DNA from: Serratia plymuthica
Lineage (GTDB): Bacteria > Pseudomonadota > Gammaproteobacteria > Enterobacterales > Enterobacteriaceae
Reading direction: 5' to 3'
NCBI RefSeq assembly: GCF_018336935.1
Contig: NZ_CP068771.1
Span: 5,084,001-5,148,000, forward strand
DNA length: 64,000 bases
Shown here: positions 40,478-52,283 of the stretch, in pieces
How the letters are laid out: each line of letters starts with the position of its first letter
How positions within the stretch are numbered: position 1 is the first letter of the stretch
Made by a program: the position numbers and the translations under genes
Notes under the pieces: model-generated
Seen by the model: the letters and a program-made list of their open reading frames with translations, nothing else
Told to the model about the DNA's origin: nothing
Database searches by the model: none

Positions 40478-41413
40478 ATGACAACTGCAAATCGTCCGAT
40501 ACTTAATCTCGACCTCGATCTGCTAAGAACTTTTGTTGCTGTTGCTGATTTGAACACCTTTGCGGCTGCGGCAGTTGCCGTTTGTCGTACCCAATCAGCC
40601 GTCAGTCAACAAATGCAGCGGTTAGAGCAACTGGTCGACAAAGAGTTGTTTGCTCGTCACGGGCGCAACAAATTATTGACCGAACACGGTATTCAGCTTC
40701 TCGGCTACGCCAGGAAAATCCTGCGTTTCAACGACGAAGCCTGTACCTCTCTGATGTACAACAATATAAACGGTGTTCTGACTATCGGTGCTTCCGATGA
40801 TACCGCCGATACCATACTGCCTTTCCTGCTTAATCGCGTTACGTCGGTTTACCCTAAGTTGGCGATTGACGTGCGGGTGAAACGCAGTCCGTTCATGCTC
40901 GACATGCTGGAAAATGGCGAAGTCGATCTGGCGATTACGACGGTGGAAACCGAGGGACATCCGCACATTGTGCTGCGTACCTCGCCGACTCTGTGGTATT
41001 GCTCCGCGGATTACCGGTATCAGGCCGGTGAGCCGATCCCATTGGTGGTGATGGACGAACCCAGCCCGTTCCGCGCGATGGCGATCAAACATCTGGATGA
41101 CGCCGGGATCCCATGGCGTATCGCTTATGTAGCCTCGACGCTTTCGGCCGTTCGCGCTGCCTGCAAGGCCGGTTTGGGGATCACGGTCCGGCCGATCGAG
41201 ATGATGAGTCCTGATTTGCGGGTGCTGGGCGCGGTGGAAGGTTTGCCGGCATTGCCGGACACCCAATATGCCCTGTGCAAGGACACGCAGTGCGGCAACG
41301 AACTGGCGATGGCGATTTTCAGCGCGGTGCAAAATGGCAACGACAGTTACAGCTTCAGTGGTGCGAGCTCATCCCAGCAGGGTGACACTTGCCTGGCCGA
41401 CGGAGAGGAGTAA
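40478..41413 (+). CDS. lrhA: LysR-type regulator LrhA (HexS in Serratia)
   Basis: 311 residues. A LysR helix-turn-helix occupies about 10-70 ([33 protein letters not shown]) and a substrate-binding-like effector domain follows. In E. coli LrhA represses flhDC and fimbriae; the S. marcescens orthologue HexS represses exoenzymes and prodigiosin. Location between alaA and nuoA is conserved. The last 20 residues, rich in Ser and Glu, are variable. Confidence 0.93.
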   Translation: MTTANRPILNLDLDLLRTFVAVADLNTFAAAAVAVCRTQSAVSQQMQRLEQLVDKELFARHGRNKLLTEHGIQLLGYARKILRFNDEACTSLMYNNINGVLTIGASDDTADTILPFLLNRVTSVYPKLAIDVRVKRSPFMLDMLENGEVDLAITTVETEGHPHIVLRTSPTLWYCSADYRYQAGEPIPLVVMDEPSPFRAMAIKHLDDAGIPWRIAYVASTLSAVRAACKAGLGITVRPIEMMSPDLRVLGAVEGLPALPDTQYALCKDTQCGNELAMAIFSAVQNGNDSYSFSGASSSQQGDTCLADGEE

Positions 41414-41441
41414 TCTCCCGGCACGTTAAAAATTGCATGCT

Positions 41442-41471
41442 AAAACCTCTGCTTCGGCGGAGGTTTTTTTT
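41442..41471 (+). terminator. terminator of lrhA
   Basis: ACCTCTGC and GCGGAGGT pair with one G-T wobble around a TTCG tetraloop, followed by eight T. Confidence 0.88.
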
Positions 41472-42125
41472 GGCCGTAATTTGGCTAAAAGTCTGTTTAT
41501 GGAGCTTAGTGATTATTTTTATTGCGAAGTGGCTATTTATCTAATCATTCTCGTTAATGAGAACCGTTATCAGATGATAAAGAAATGGTTTTGCTTGTTT
41601 TTTGAACTTGCAGGGACAGGCGTAAAGGCCTGGAATTAATATGGTTATTTTGGTAATTTATTGCGGGTGTTTTTACGTCTGAATTTGACAAAATTTGTTA
41701 AAGGCCCACACTTTTTTTGAGGAATTATGCTGAAAACGTGTCCTGGATCAAAAAAATACCCCTAGGTAGTGAGTGGAAGAACAGGAGATTCCTGAGACAA
41801 TGGTATAGTAAAACTGAAATAAGCATGTTGGTTTATATCTATCTGTTTCTACACGGCAATTGACTGACACGATTTAGCCTAAGCCAGTCGCATCAAATGT
41901 TAATAAAATGATGGGTATGTAAACTAATGTGTAGATACTTTTGTCAAAGTTGACAAAAGGTTATAGAAAGGAGTAAAAAGCCCACAGTAAAACGCTGCCT
42001 AACTCTCTGTAAAAGCAGTTTGTTTGTGTGGTTAATTTATCCTTCCCTTAAATCGATGTGGTGCACTAACTGCCAGTTACAAGAGCAGTGCGATCGACGC
42101 CACTTTTGATGAGTAAGCATAGAGT
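41472..42125 (+). promoter_or_regulatory. 650-bp control region of the nuo operon
   Basis: No gene is supported. TACCCCT at 41757-41763 fits the NarL heptamer TACYYMT and is followed at once by AGGTA, a partial inverted copy. TTTGACAAA-A-TTTGTTAAA near 41685 is a near-perfect inverted repeat sharing the TTGACAAA half with the palindrome at 41938. In E. coli nuo has a similarly long upstream region controlled by NarL, ArcA, FNR and IHF. Confidence 0.5.
41938..41959. promoter_or_regulatory. perfect palindromic operator-like site upstream of nuoA
   Basis: Arms CTTTTGTCAA and TTGACAAAAG are separated by AG. The 10-bp arms match perfectly and lie about 170 bases upstream of nuoA. TTGACA within it could also be a minus-35 element. 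The binding protein is unknown. Confidence 0.45.
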
Positions 42126-42563
42126 ATGTCAACAACCACTGAAGTTATCGCTCATCACTGGGCGTTCGCCGTATTTCTTGTCGTGGCTATCGGGCTTTGC
42201 GGTCTTATGCTGCTGGGCGCGTTCTTCTTGGGCGGGAGAGCCCGCGCGCGCGCCAAACACACCCCGTTTGAATCCGGGATCGACTCGGTCGGTTCGGCGC
42301 GCATGCGTCTGTCCGCCAAGTTCTACCTGGTCGCCATGTTCTTCGTTATTTTCGATGTTGAAGCCTTGTACCTGTATGCCTGGTCGGTCTCCGTTCGCGA
42401 GAGTGGTTGGGTAGGCTTTATCGAAGCCGCCATTTTCATTTTGGTGCTATTGGCCGGTTTGGTTTATCTGGTGCGTATCGGCGCATTGGACTGGACGCCG
42501 TCGCGTTCAAAACGTCTCAGTAAACCAGGCACAATCACTAACACCAACCGTCATCCGCAGTAG
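42126..42563 (+). CDS. nuoA: NADH-quinone oxidoreductase subunit A
   Basis: 145 residues with three membrane helices. The conserved loop [14 protein letters not shown] and acidic [15 protein letters not shown] segment are typical of NuoA/ND3, which helps couple quinone reduction to proton pumping in complex I. First gene of the operon. Confidence 0.96.
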   Translation: MSTTTEVIAHHWAFAVFLVVAIGLCGLMLLGAFFLGGRARARAKHTPFESGIDSVGSARMRLSAKFYLVAMFFVIFDVEALYLYAWSVSVRESGWVGFIEAAIFILVLLAGLVYLVRIGALDWTPSRSKRLSKPGTITNTNRHPQ

Positions 42564-42592
42564 TCATTTGTGGTTAAAAACGAGGCATTAAG

Positions 42593-43267
42593 ATGGACTA
42601 TACGCTCACCCGCATAGACCCGAACGGTGAGAATGACCGTTACCCCCTGCAAAAACAGGAGATCGTCGCCGATCCCCTGGACCAACAGGTTCACCGCACG
42701 GTTTACATGGGTAAACTCGAGCATGCATTGCATGACATGGTGAACTGGGGGCGTAAGAACTCTATTTGGCCATACAACTTCGGCCTTTCGTGCTGTTACG
42801 TGGAGATGGTGACGTCGTTTACCGCCGTTCACGACGTGGCGCGTTTCGGCGCCGAAGTGTTGCGTGCATCGCCACGTCAGGCTGACCTGATGGTCGTAGC
42901 CGGTACTTGCTTCACCAAGATGGCCCCGGTTATTCAGCGCCTGTATGAACAGATGCTGGAACCAAAATGGGTTATTTCGATGGGGGCCTGCGCCAACTCC
43001 GGCGGCATGTACGATATCTATTCCGTGGTTCAGGGCGTGGATAAATTCCTGCCGGTCGACGTGTACATTCCTGGCTGCCCACCGCGCCCGGAAGCCTACA
43101 TGCAAGCGCTGATGCTGTTGCAGGAATCTATCGGTAAGGAGCGCCGCCCGCTGTCGTGGGTTGTCGGCGATCAGGGCGTGTACCGCGCCAACATGCAGTC
43201 TGAAAGAGAGCGTAAACACGGCGAGCGTATCGCGGTGACCAACCTTCGGACGCCTGACGAGATTTAA
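42593..43267 (+). CDS. nuoB: NADH-quinone oxidoreductase subunit B
   Basis: 224 residues. It holds cluster N2, the last Fe-S centre before quinone; ligands are C67-C68 (LSCCYVEM) and the later Cys in GACANSGG and PGCPPRPE. A peripheral-arm subunit. Confidence 0.97.
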   Translation: MDYTLTRIDPNGENDRYPLQKQEIVADPLDQQVHRTVYMGKLEHALHDMVNWGRKNSIWPYNFGLSCCYVEMVTSFTAVHDVARFGAEVLRASPRQADLMVVAGTCFTKMAPVIQRLYEQMLEPKWVISMGACANSGGMYDIYSVVQGVDKFLPVDVYIPGCPPRPEAYMQALMLLQESIGKERRPLSWVVGDQGVYRANMQSERERKHGERIAVTNLRTPDEI

Positions 43268-43363
43268 GACGTTCATTTAACGTCCATCTTAGTGCGCTAT
43301 TGGTTAACACAGCGAAAAGTGAACTTGCGGCGAAATAACCCTTTAGTGTGGTGAAAAAAAATT

Positions 43364-45160
43364 ATGACAGATTCAACGACGCACGACGCCCTGCCATCAT
43401 GGCAAACCAGGGATCACCAAGACGATCCGGTGATTGGCGAACTGCGCAACCGCTTTGGGCCGGAAGCCTTTACTGTTCAGCCTACCCGTACCGGAATGCC
43501 CGTGGTATGGGTCAAACCTGACCAGTTATTGGAAGTAATGACGTTCCTGAGAAAACAGCCGAAGCCTTATGTCATGCTGTTCGATCTGCATGGCGTGGAC
43601 GAGCGTCTTCGTACTCACCGCGACGGTTTGCCCGCCGCGGATTTTTCTGTTTTCTACCATCTGATTTCCATCGAACGCAACCGCGACATCATGCTGAAAG
43701 TGGCGCTGTCTGAAAAAGACCTGCACGTGCCCACGGCGACCAAGGTATTCCCGAATGCCAACTGGTATGAGCGCGAAACCTGGGAAATGTTCGGTATTAC
43801 CTTCGACGGTCACCCGCACCTGACGCGCATCATGATGCCGCAGACCTGGGAAGGCCACCCACTGCGTAAAGATTACCCGGCACGCGCCACCGAGTTCGAT
43901 CCCTTTGTGTTGACCAAACAGAAAGAAGATCTGGAAATGGAGTCGCTGACTTTCAAACCGGAAGAGTGGGGCATGAAGCGCGGCACCGAAAACGAGGACT
44001 TCATGTTCCTCAACCTCGGTCCGAACCACCCGTCTGCGCACGGTGCGTTCCGTATTATTCTGCAGCTGGATGGCGAAGAGATCGTCGACTGCGTGCCGGA
44101 TATCGGTTATCACCACCGCGGCGCCGAGAAGATGGGCGAACGCCAGTCCTGGCACAGCTACATTCCGTATACCGACCGTATCGAATACCTCGGCGGCTGC
44201 GTGAACGAAATGCCTTACGTGCTGGCGGTTGAAAAACTGGCCGGGATCAAGGTGCCGGATCGCGTTGACACCATCCGCGTGATGCTGTCTGAACTGTTCC
44301 GCATCAACAGCCATTTGCTGTACATCAGTACCTTCATTCAGGACGTCGGCGCAATGACCCCGGTGTTCTTCGCCTTTACCGATCGTCAGAAAATCTACGA
44401 TCTGGTTGAAGCGATCACCGGCTTCCGTATGCACCCGGCCTGGTTCCGCATCGGCGGCGTCGCGCACGATCTGCCGCGCGGCTGGGATCGCCTGCTGCGC
44501 GAGTTCCTCGAGTGGATGCCGAAACGTCTGGATTCCTACGTCAAGGCCGCACTGAAGAACAGCATCCTGAAAGGCCGTTCTGTCGGCGTGGCATCTTACA
44601 ATGCCAAAGAAGCGCTGGAGTGGGGCGTGACCGGCGCCGGCCTGCGTGCCACCGGCATCGAGTTCGACGTGCGCAAATGGCGCCCGTATTCCGGCTATGA
44701 GAATTTCGACTTCGAAATCCCGGTCGGCGACGGCAACAGCGACTGCTACACCCGCGTCATGTTGAAGGTGGAAGAGCTGCGTCAGAGCCTGCGCATCCTC
44801 GAGCAGTGCCTGAACAACATGCCGGAAGGCCCGTTCAAGGCCGATCACCCGCTGACCACGCCGCCGCCGAAAGAGCGCACGTTGCAGCATATTGAAACGC
44901 TGATCACCCACTTCCTGCAGGTTTCCTGGGGGCCGGTGATGCCAGCCAACGAATCATTCCAGATGATTGAAGCCACTAAAGGGATCAACAGCTACTACCT
45001 GACCAGCGATGGCAGCACCATGAGCTACCGCACCCGGGTACGTACGCCAAGTTTTGCTCACCTGCAGCAAATCCCTGCGGTAATTCGTGGCAGCCTGGTC
45101 TCTGACCTGATCGTCTATCTGGGTAGTATCGATTTTGTAATGTCAGATGTGGACCGCTAA
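43364..45160 (+). CDS. nuoCD: NADH-quinone oxidoreductase fused subunits C/D
   Basis: 598 residues. The N-terminal NuoC domain (about 1-190; [16 protein letters not shown]) is joined to NuoD (about 200-598; [15 protein letters not shown] with quinone-site residues). The fusion is normal in enterics. Together they shape the quinone pocket at the base of the peripheral arm. The gene stops 2 bases before nuoE. Confidence 0.97.
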   Translation: MTDSTTHDALPSWQTRDHQDDPVIGELRNRFGPEAFTVQPTRTGMPVVWVKPDQLLEVMTFLRKQPKPYVMLFDLHGVDERLRTHRDGLPAADFSVFYHLISIERNRDIMLKVALSEKDLHVPTATKVFPNANWYERETWEMFGITFDGHPHLTRIMMPQTWEGHPLRKDYPARATEFDPFVLTKQKEDLEMESLTFKPEEWGMKRGTENEDFMFLNLGPNHPSAHGAFRIILQLDGEEIVDCVPDIGYHHRGAEKMGERQSWHSYIPYTDRIEYLGGCVNEMPYVLAVEKLAGIKVPDRVDTIRVMLSELFRINSHLLYISTFIQDVGAMTPVFFAFTDRQKIYDLVEAITGFRMHPAWFRIGGVAHDLPRGWDRLLREFLEWMPKRLDSYVKAALKNSILKGRSVGVASYNAKEALEWGVTGAGLRATGIEFDVRKWRPYSGYENFDFEIPVGDGNSDCYTRVMLKVEELRQSLRILEQCLNNMPEGPFKADHPLTTPPPKERTLQHIETLITHFLQVSWGPVMPANESFQMIEATKGINSYYLTSDGSTMSYRTRVRTPSFAHLQQIPAVIRGSLVSDLIVYLGSIDFVMSDVDR

Positions 45161-45162
45161 CT

Positions 45163-45714
45163 ATGCACTCTCAAAAAGACAATCACGCAGTCAACGATGC
45201 GCTTGAGCCAATCAATGCAGCCGCTCCCCAGAGCGGCGCTGATGCATTTGTACTGAGCGCGGAAGAACGTGATGCGATCGAGCACGAAAAGCACCATTAC
45301 GAGGATCCGCGCGCCGCGTCCATCGAAGCACTGAAAATTGTGCAGAAGCAGCGTGGCTGGGTTCCGGACGGTGCGATTTACGCCATCGCGGAAGTGCTGG
45401 GCATTCCTGCCAGCGACGTAGAAGGCGTGGCCACGTTCTACAGCCAGATTTTCCGTCAGCCAGTAGGGCGTCACGTGATCCGTTATTGTGACAGCGTCGT
45501 CTGTCACATCACCGGTTACCAGGGCATTCAGGCCGCTCTCGAGAAGAAGTTGAGCATCAAACCGGGTCAAACCACCTTTGATGGCCGCTTCACTCTGCTG
45601 CCGACCTGCTGTCTGGGCAACTGCGATAAAGGGCCAACCATGATGATTGATGAGGACACTCACAGTCAGCTGAAGCCTGAAGATATCGAGACGCTACTGG
45701 AGCAGTATCAATGA
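45163..45714 (+). CDS. nuoE: NADH-quinone oxidoreductase subunit E
   Basis: 183 residues with a thioredoxin-like [2Fe-2S] domain (cluster N1a); ligands lie in CDSVVCH and [10 protein letters not shown] charged N-terminal extension of about 20 residues precedes the domain. Overlaps nuoF by 4 bases. Confidence 0.96.
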   Translation: MHSQKDNHAVNDALEPINAAAPQSGADAFVLSAEERDAIEHEKHHYEDPRAASIEALKIVQKQRGWVPDGAIYAIAEVLGIPASDVEGVATFYSQIFRQPVGRHVIRYCDSVVCHITGYQGIQAALEKKLSIKPGQTTFDGRFTLLPTCCLGNCDKGPTMMIDEDTHSQLKPEDIETLLEQYQ

Positions 45715-47063
45715 TTAAAGACATTGTACGCACTCCCGAGATGCACCCGCTGACCTGGCGGCTGCGCGATGACAAACAGCCGGTCTGGCTGGATGAATAC
45801 CGCAGCAAAAACGGTTATGCCGGCGCCGAGAAAGCCATCAAGGGCCTGGCCCCGGACGAGATCGTCAACCTGGTGAAAGACGCCGGGCTGAAAGGCCGCG
45901 GCGGCGCAGGTTTCTCCACCGGTTTGAAGTGGAGCCTGATGCCGAAAGACGAGTCCATGAACATCCGTTACCTGCTGTGTAACGCCGATGAAATGGAACC
46001 GGGCACCTACAAAGACCGCCTGCTGATGGAGCAACTGCCGCACCTGTTGGTGGAAGGCATGTTGATCTCCGCGTTCGCGCTGAAAGCCTATCGCGGCTAC
46101 ATCTTCCTGCGTGGCGAGTACATCGAGGCGGCGGTGCATCTGCGCCGCGCCATCGCTGAAGCGACCGAAGCGGGCCTGCTTGGCAAAAACATCATGGGCA
46201 GCGGCTTCGATTTCGAGCTGATCGTCCATACCGGCGCCGGCCGTTATATCTGCGGCGAAGAAACCGCGCTGATCAACTCGCTGGAAGGCCGTCGCGCCAA
46301 CCCGCGTTCCAAACCGCCTTTCCCGGCTTCTTCCGGCGTTTGGGGCAAGCCAACCTGCGTAAACAACGTAGAAACCCTGTGCAACGTTCCGGCAATCCTG
46401 GCGAACGGCATTGAGTGGTATCAGGGGATCAACGGCGGTAAAAGCAAGGATGCCGGCACCAAGCTGATGGGCTTCTCAGGCCGGGTGAAGAACCCGGGCG
46501 TTTGGGAACTGCCATTTGGCATCACCGCGCGTGAAATTCTGGAAGATTACGCCGGCGGCATGCGTGACGGTCTGCGCTTCAAAGCCTGGCAACCAGGCGG
46601 CGCGGGCACCGACTTTTTGACCGCCGATCACCTCGATCTGCCGATGGATTTCGAGAGCATCGGCAAAGCCGGCAGCCGTCTCGGCACCGCGCTGGCGATG
46701 GCGGTGGATCACGAAATCGGCATGGTCCCGCTGGTGCGTAACCTGGAAGAGTTCTTCGCACGCGAGTCTTGCGGCTGGTGTACGCCGTGCCGCGACGGCC
46801 TGCCGTGGAGCGTGAAGATCCTGCGTGCGCTGGAGAATGGCGAAGGGCAGCCGGGGGATATCGAAACCCTCGAGCAGCTGTGCCGTTCCCTTGGCCCAGG
46901 TAAAACCTTCTGCGCTCATGCGCCAGGTGCCGTAGAGCCACTGCAAAGCGCGATTAAATATTTCCGTGAAGAGTTTGAAGCGGGCATAGCGGTTAAGCAT
47001 TTCAGCAACGCGCATGCGATTGGCGGCATTCAGCCGAACAATCTGCTGAAGCAACGCTGGTAA
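45711..47063 (+). CDS. nuoF: NADH-quinone oxidoreductase subunit F
   Basis: 450 residues. It binds NADH and FMN ([13 protein letters not shown], then [12 protein letters not shown]) and cluster N3 ([11 protein letters not shown] and a later Cys). Entry point of electrons into complex I. Confidence 0.97.
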   Translation: MIKDIVRTPEMHPLTWRLRDDKQPVWLDEYRSKNGYAGAEKAIKGLAPDEIVNLVKDAGLKGRGGAGFSTGLKWSLMPKDESMNIRYLLCNADEMEPGTYKDRLLMEQLPHLLVEGMLISAFALKAYRGYIFLRGEYIEAAVHLRRAIAEATEAGLLGKNIMGSGFDFELIVHTGAGRYICGEETALINSLEGRRANPRSKPPFPASSGVWGKPTCVNNVETLCNVPAILANGIEWYQGINGGKSKDAGTKLMGFSGRVKNPGVWELPFGITAREILEDYAGGMRDGLRFKAWQPGGAGTDFLTADHLDLPMDFESIGKAGSRLGTALAMAVDHEIGMVPLVRNLEEFFARESCGWCTPCRDGLPWSVKILRALENGEGQPGDIETLEQLCRSLGPGKTFCAHAPGAVEPLQSAIKYFREEFEAGIAVKHFSNAHAIGGIQPNNLLKQRW

Positions 47064-47102
47064 GCCGGCTAGCCCGCAACACGGCCAGAATTTTTGATTA
47101 AC

Positions 47103-47120
47103 GCCTGCCGTAAGGCAGGC
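47103..47120 (+). other. hairpin in the nuoF-nuoG gap
   Basis: GCCTGCC and GGCAGGC form a 7-bp stem capped by GTAA, a GNRA-type tetraloop. It ends four bases before the nuoG ribosome-binding site (GGAAG), so it may influence nuoG translation or protect mRNA. Confidence 0.55.
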
Positions 47121-47140
47121 CACTTGGAAGCATGCTGACT

Positions 47141-49879
47141 ATGGCTACGATTCATGTAGACGGCAAAGAATACGACGTAGATGGCGCTGACAACCTGCTG
47201 CAGGCTTGTCTCTCCCTCGGGCTCGATATTCCTTACTTTTGCTGGCATCCGGCGCTGGGAAGCGTCGGCGCTTGCCGCCAATGTGCGGTAAAGCAATACC
47301 AAAACGCGGAAGATACGCGTGGCCGTTTGGTGATGTCTTGTATGACACCGGCATCGGATGGAACCTTTATTTCCATCGACGATTCCGAAGCCAAACAGTT
47401 CCGTGAAAGCGTGGTCGAGTGGTTGATGACCAACCACCCGCACGACTGTCCGGTATGTGAAGAAGGCGGTAACTGTCACCTGCAGGATATGACGGTAATG
47501 ACCGGCCACAGCTTCCGTAAATACCGTTTCAGTAAGCGTACCCACAACAATCAGGAGCTGGGGCCGTTTATCTCGCATGAGATGAACCGCTGTATCGCCT
47601 GTTACCGTTGCGTGCGCTACTACAAAGATTACGCGGATGGCACCGATTTCGGCGTGTACGGCGCGCACGACAACGTCTACTTCGGGCGTACGGAAAGCGG
47701 CACGCTGGAAAGCGAGTTCTCCGGTAACCTGGTGGAAGTGTGTCCGACCGGCGTGTTCACCGATAAAACTCACTCCGAGCGTTATAACCGTAAGTGGGAT
47801 ATGCAGTTTGCGCCAAGCATCTGCCAGCAGTGCAGCATCGGCTGTAACACCAGCCCGGGCGAGCGCTATGGCGAACTGCGTCGTATCGAAAACCGCTACA
47901 ACGGCAGCGTGAACCACTATTTCCTGTGTGACCGCGGCCGCTTTGGTTATGGCTACGTGAACCAGAAAGATCGTCCGCGTCAGCCGCAGCAACTGCGCGG
48001 CAATGACTGGATCACCCTGAACGCCGAACAGGCGATGCAGGGCGCGGCGGACATTCTGCGTCAGGCGAAGAAAACCATCGGTATCGGCTCGCCGCGCGCC
48101 AGCCTGGAAAGCAACTTTGCGCTGCGTGAATTGGTTGGCGCCGAGAACTTCTACACCGGTATTGCCCAGTCTGAGCAGGCACGCCTGAACCTGATGCTGA
48201 ACGTGCTGCAAAACAGCGGCGTTTACACCCCGGCGCTGCGCGAAATCGAAGACTACGATGCCGTCCTGGTTCTGGGTGAAGACTTGACCCAGACCGGCGC
48301 ACGCATCGCGTTGTCGGTTCGCCAGGCCGTGAAGGGCAAGGCGCGCGCGATGGCTGCGGCCCAGCGCGTCGCCGACTGGCAGATTGCGGCGATACAGAAC
48401 ATCGGCCAACGCGCCAAATACCCGCTGTTCGTCACCAACGTGGATGACACCCGTCTGGACGACATCGCGGCGTGGAACTACCGCGCACCGGTGGACGATC
48501 AGGCGCGCCTTGGCTTTGCCATTGCCCATGCGCTCGATAACGCGGCACCGGCGGTCAACGATTTGGCAGCCGACCTGGGCAAGAAAATCGACATCATCGT
48601 GCAGGCACTGACCGATGCGCGCAAACCGCTGATCGTTACCGGCAGCAACGCCGGCAGCGAAGCCATCATCGAAGCGGCGGCCAACATCGCCAAGGCGCTG
48701 AAGGGGCGCGGTTCTGACGTTGGTATTACCTTCGTCGCCAGCGCTGCAAACAGCGTCGGTCTGTCGATGATCGGCGGCGGTTCGCTCGACGAAGCGTTGG
48801 CACAGCTGGAAAGCGGCGCAGCCGACACCGCCATCGTGATGGAAAACGATCTTTACCGCCACGCACCGGCGGCGAAAGTGGACGCTGCACTGGCGAAGAT
48901 CAGCAACCTGATCGTGGCCGATCATCAGCGCACCGCGATCATGGATAAGGCCAACCTTATCCTGTCTGCGGCCAGCTTCGCTGAAAGCGACGGTACGCTG
49001 GTCAACCAGGAAGGCCGCGCACAGCGCTTCTTCCAGGTTTACGATCCGGCTTATTACGATGATGCGAAAAAAGACGTTTACACCGTGATGCTGGAAAGCT
49101 GGCGTTGGATGCACTCGCTGCATTCCACCTACACCAGCCGCCACGTGGATTGGACGCAGCTCGACGACGTGATCGAAGCTTGCGTCACTGCGCTGCCGCA
49201 GTTGCAGGGCATTGTGGATGCTGCGCCGGATGCAAGTTTCCGCATTCGTGGCCAGAAACTGGCGCGTTCTCCAATTCGCTCCAGCGGCCGCACCGCCATG
49301 CGCGCCAACATCAGCGTGCATGAACCGCGTCAGCCGCAGGATAAAGACACCATGTTCTCCTTCTCGATGGAAGGGAACAACAGCCCGCTGGCCGATCGTC
49401 AGCAGATCCCGTTCGCCTGGGCGCCAGGCTGGAACTCACCGCAGGCATGGAACAAATTCCAGGCCGAAGTGGGCGGCAAGCTACGCCATGGCGATCCGGG
49501 CATCCGCCTGATCGAAGCAGGGGAGGGTAACCTGGGTTACTTCGACCGCGTGCCCGCCGCCTTTAATCATGCGGAAGGCTGGCGTGTCGCGCCGTATTAC
49601 CACCTGTTCGGCAGTGATGAAATGTCACAGCGTTCCGGCGTGATCCAGCAGCGTATGCCTGAAGCCTACGTGATGGTGAACCCGGCCGATGCCGCTGCGC
49701 TTGGCGTCAATGCCGGTGCGCTGGTGGAGTTCAGCTGTGCGGGCCAGCAGCTTCGTCTGCCGGTGCGTCTGAGCGAAACTCTGACCCAGGGCCAGGTCGG
49801 TTTGCCGCTTGGCTTGCCAGGGATCCCACCGGTACTGGTGGGCGCAACGGTTGAAAATCTGCGGGAGGCGACACGATGA
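47141..49879 (+). CDS. nuoG: NADH-quinone oxidoreductase subunit G
   Basis: 912 residues. An N-terminal ferredoxin domain carries N1b (C34, C45, C48 and a later Cys), then N5 and N4 sites ([18 protein letters not shown]) and the N7 ligands CQQCSIGC; a molybdopterin-enzyme-like domain without cofactor completes it. ATG 47141 has GGAAG ten bases upstream, while ATG 47132 is too close to it. Overlaps nuoH by 4 bases. Confidence 0.97.
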   Translation: MATIHVDGKEYDVDGADNLLQACLSLGLDIPYFCWHPALGSVGACRQCAVKQYQNAEDTRGRLVMSCMTPASDGTFISIDDSEAKQFRESVVEWLMTNHPHDCPVCEEGGNCHLQDMTVMTGHSFRKYRFSKRTHNNQELGPFISHEMNRCIACYRCVRYYKDYADGTDFGVYGAHDNVYFGRTESGTLESEFSGNLVEVCPTGVFTDKTHSERYNRKWDMQFAPSICQQCSIGCNTSPGERYGELRRIENRYNGSVNHYFLCDRGRFGYGYVNQKDRPRQPQQLRGNDWITLNAEQAMQGAADILRQAKKTIGIGSPRASLESNFALRELVGAENFYTGIAQSEQARLNLMLNVLQNSGVYTPALREIEDYDAVLVLGEDLTQTGARIALSVRQAVKGKARAMAAAQRVADWQIAAIQNIGQRAKYPLFVTNVDDTRLDDIAAWNYRAPVDDQARLGFAIAHALDNAAPAVNDLAADLGKKIDIIVQALTDARKPLIVTGSNAGSEAIIEAAANIAKALKGRGSDVGITFVASAANSVGLSMIGGGSLDEALAQLESGAADTAIVMENDLYRHAPAAKVDAALAKISNLIVADHQRTAIMDKANLILSAASFAESDGTLVNQEGRAQRFFQVYDPAYYDDAKKDVYTVMLESWRWMHSLHSTYTSRHVDWTQLDDVIEACVTALPQLQGIVDAAPDASFRIRGQKLARSPIRSSGRTAMRANISVHEPRQPQDKDTMFSFSMEGNNSPLADRQQIPFAWAPGWNSPQAWNKFQAEVGGKLRHGDPGIRLIEAGEGNLGYFDRVPAAFNHAEGWRVAPYYHLFGSDEMSQRSGVIQQRMPEAYVMVNPADAAALGVNAGALVEFSCAGQQLRLPVRLSETLTQGQVGLPLGLPGIPPVLVGATVENLREATR

Positions 49880-50853
49880 GCTGGTTTACCCCTGAGGTGA
49901 TCGACATTCTGATCGCCATCCTTAAAGCGGTAGTGATCCTGCTGGTCGTGGTGAGCTGTGGGGCATTCATGAGCTTCGGCGAACGCCGTCTGCTCGGCCT
50001 GTTCCAGAACCGTTATGGACCAAACCGTGTCGGCTGGGGCGGCTCGCTGCAGCTGGTTGCCGACATGATCAAAATGTTCTTCAAGGAAGACTGGGTACCG
50101 AAATTCTCCGACCGGGTGATCTTCACTCTGGCGCCGATGATCGCCTTTACTTCCCTGTTGCTGGCATTTGCCATCGTCCCGGTCAGCCCGACCTGGGCGG
50201 TGTCCGATCTCAACATCGGTATTCTGTTCTTCCTGATGATGGCCGGCCTGGCGGTTTACGCCGTGCTGTTCGCCGGCTGGTCGAGCAACAACAAATACTC
50301 GCTGTTGGGGGCGATGCGTGCTTCCGCGCAGACTCTGAGCTACGAAGTGTTTCTCGGCCTGTCGCTGATGGGCGTTGTGATGCAGGCCGATTCGTTCAAC
50401 ATGCAGGCCATCGTTGAATCTCAGGCTCACGTCTGGAACGTCATTCCGCAATTCTTTGGTTTTGTTACCTTTGCGATTGCCGGGGTTGCGGTGTGTCACC
50501 GCCACCCGTTTGACCAACCGGAAGCCGAGCAGGAACTGGCCGACGGCTACCACATCGAATATTCCGGTATGAAATTCGGTCTGTTCTTCGTGGGTGAATA
50601 CATCGGTATCGTCACCGTTTCCGCCCTGATTGTGACGTTGTTCTTCGGCGGCTGGCAGGGTCCATTCCTGCCGCCATTCATCTGGTTCGCGCTGAAAACG
50701 GCTTTCTTCATGATGATGTTCATTCTGATTCGTGCCGCTCTGCCGCGTCCGCGCTATGACCAGGTGATGTCTTTCGGCTGGAAAGTGTGCCTGCCGCTGA
50801 CGCTGCTGAACCTGCTGGCGACCGCCGCCGTCATTTTGTACAACGCTCAATAA
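49876..50853 (+). CDS. nuoH: NADH-quinone oxidoreductase subunit H
   Basis: 325 residues with eight membrane helices. The conserved [20 protein letters not shown] loop and the acidic [10 protein letters not shown] stretch line the quinone channel. It links the peripheral and membrane arms. Confidence 0.97.
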   Translation: MSWFTPEVIDILIAILKAVVILLVVVSCGAFMSFGERRLLGLFQNRYGPNRVGWGGSLQLVADMIKMFFKEDWVPKFSDRVIFTLAPMIAFTSLLLAFAIVPVSPTWAVSDLNIGILFFLMMAGLAVYAVLFAGWSSNNKYSLLGAMRASAQTLSYEVFLGLSLMGVVMQADSFNMQAIVESQAHVWNVIPQFFGFVTFAIAGVAVCHRHPFDQPEAEQELADGYHIEYSGMKFGLFFVGEYIGIVTVSALIVTLFFGGWQGPFLPPFIWFALKTAFFMMMFILIRAALPRPRYDQVMSFGWKVCLPLTLLNLLATAAVILYNAQ

Positions 50854-50867
50854 GGGGTGAATAAACC

Positions 50868-51410
50868 ATGACATTGAAAGAGTTATTGGTTGGTTTCGGC
50901 ACCCAGGTGCGCAGCATTTGGATGATAGGCATGCACGCCTTCGCCAAGCGCGAAACCCAGATGTATCCGGAAGAACCTGTTTACCTGCCGCCGCGCTACC
51001 GTGGTCGCATCGTGCTGACGCGCGATCCGGACGGCGAAGAGCGCTGCGTGGCCTGTAACCTGTGTGCGGTTGCCTGCCCGGTTGGCTGTATCTCGCTGCA
51101 AAAAGCAGAACAGAAGGACGGCCGTTGGTATCCGGAGTTCTTCCGCATCAACTTTTCGCGCTGCATTTTCTGCGGCCTGTGCGAAGAAGCTTGCCCGACC
51201 ACCGCAATTCAGTTGACGCCGGATTTCGAAATGGGTGAGTTCAAGCGTCAGGATCTGGTGTACGAAAAAGAAGATCTGTTGATCTCGGGGCCGGGTAAAT
51301 ATCCGGAATATAACTTCTACCGGATGGCCGGTATGGCGATTGACGGCAAAGCCAAGGGCGAAGCCGAAAACGAAGCCAAACCGATCGACGTCAAAGGTCT
51401 GTTGCCGTAG
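50868..51410 (+). CDS. nuoI: NADH-quinone oxidoreductase subunit I
   Basis: 180 residues with two [4Fe-4S] motifs, C60-C63-C66-C70 and C99-C102-C105-C109 (clusters N6a and N6b). It carries electrons from NuoG to NuoB. Confidence 0.97.
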   Translation: MTLKELLVGFGTQVRSIWMIGMHAFAKRETQMYPEEPVYLPPRYRGRIVLTRDPDGEERCVACNLCAVACPVGCISLQKAEQKDGRWYPEFFRINFSRCIFCGLCEEACPTTAIQLTPDFEMGEFKRQDLVYEKEDLLISGPGKYPEYNFYRMAGMAIDGKAKGEAENEAKPIDVKGLLP

Positions 51411-51423
51411 GAGCAAGCCAAGC

Positions 51424-51984
51424 ATGGAAATTGCCTTTTATCTGGCAGGTTTGATTGCGATTGTCGCGACGATTCGCGTGATATCGCATACCAATCCTGT
51501 GCATGCATTGCTGTATCTGATTGTCTCGTTATTGGCGATCTCAGCAGTCTTTTTCTCACTCGGCGCGTACTTCGCCGCCGCGCTGGAAATCATCGTGTAC
51601 GCCGGCGCCATCATGGTGCTGTTCGTGTTCGTGGTGATGATGCTGAACCTCGGCAATGCGGTGCAGCAGCAGGAACGCGAGTGGATGAAGCCGTCGGTGT
51701 GGATCGGGCCTGGCCTGATGTCGCTGGCGTTGCTGGCGGTGCTGATCTTCGCTATCCGCAGCGTGTCCGATCAGGGCATCAGCGGTGAGATGGTTGACGC
51801 GAAAGCGGTAGGGATCAGCCTGTTCGGTCCTTACGTTCTGGCGGTTGAGCTGGCTTCAATGCTGCTGTTGGCAGGCCTGGTCGTTGCCTTCCACATCGGC
51901 CGCGAACACAAACCGGGCGAAGTGTTGAGCAACGCGCCGGCGAGTGGCGAAATGGCGAGAAGAAAATCGGAGGAGCAAGCATGA
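51424..51984 (+). CDS. nuoJ: NADH-quinone oxidoreductase subunit J
   Basis: 186 residues, five membrane helices, with the conserved [18 protein letters not shown] helix that carries the pi-bulge. ATG 51424 gives the family N-terminus; the frame extends into nuoI but without a start signal. Overlaps nuoK by 4 bases. Confidence 0.96.
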   Translation: MEIAFYLAGLIAIVATIRVISHTNPVHALLYLIVSLLAISAVFFSLGAYFAAALEIIVYAGAIMVLFVFVVMMLNLGNAVQQQEREWMKPSVWIGPGLMSLALLAVLIFAIRSVSDQGISGEMVDAKAVGISLFGPYVLAVELASMLLLAGLVVAFHIGREHKPGEVLSNAPASGEMARRKSEEQA

Positions 51985-52283
51985 TCCCTCTTCAACACGG
52001 CCTGATCCTGGCGGCAATCCTGTTCGTGCTCGGGCTGACCGGGTTACTGGTGCGTCGCAACCTGCTGTTTATGCTGATCAGTCTGGAAGTGATGATCAAC
52101 GCTGCGGCGTTGGCGTTTATCGTGGCGGGAAGCTACTGGGGCCAGGCGGACGGGCAGGTGATGTATATCCTGGCGATCAGCCTGGCGGCAGCCGAGGCCA
52201 GTATCGGCCTGGCATTGCTGCTGCAGCTCTACCGTCGTCGTCATACCCTGAATATTGATACTGTCAGTGAGATGCGCGGATGA
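51981..52283 (+). CDS. nuoK: NADH-quinone oxidoreductase subunit K
   Basis: 100 residues, three helices, with the buried glutamates in SLEVMINAA and [11 protein letters not shown] that belong to the proton path. Overlaps nuoL by 4 bases. Confidence 0.97.
   Translation: MIPLQHGLILAAILFVLGLTGLLVRRNLLFMLISLEVMINAAALAFIVAGSYWGQADGQVMYILAISLAAAEASIGLALLLQLYRRRHTLNIDTVSEMRG

Noticed and set aside
41433..41639. A 68-codon frame after lrhA
   Set aside because: It starts next to and reads through the lrhA terminator and has no ribosome-binding site; composition is that of the AT-rich nuo upstream region.
47069..49321. A 750-codon open frame on the strand opposite nuoG
   Set aside because: It mirrors a highly expressed GC-rich gene; its codons reflect the third-position bias of nuoG. 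The product is rich in His, Arg and Gln with no family features. Similar long antisense frames occur over nuoCD and purF.
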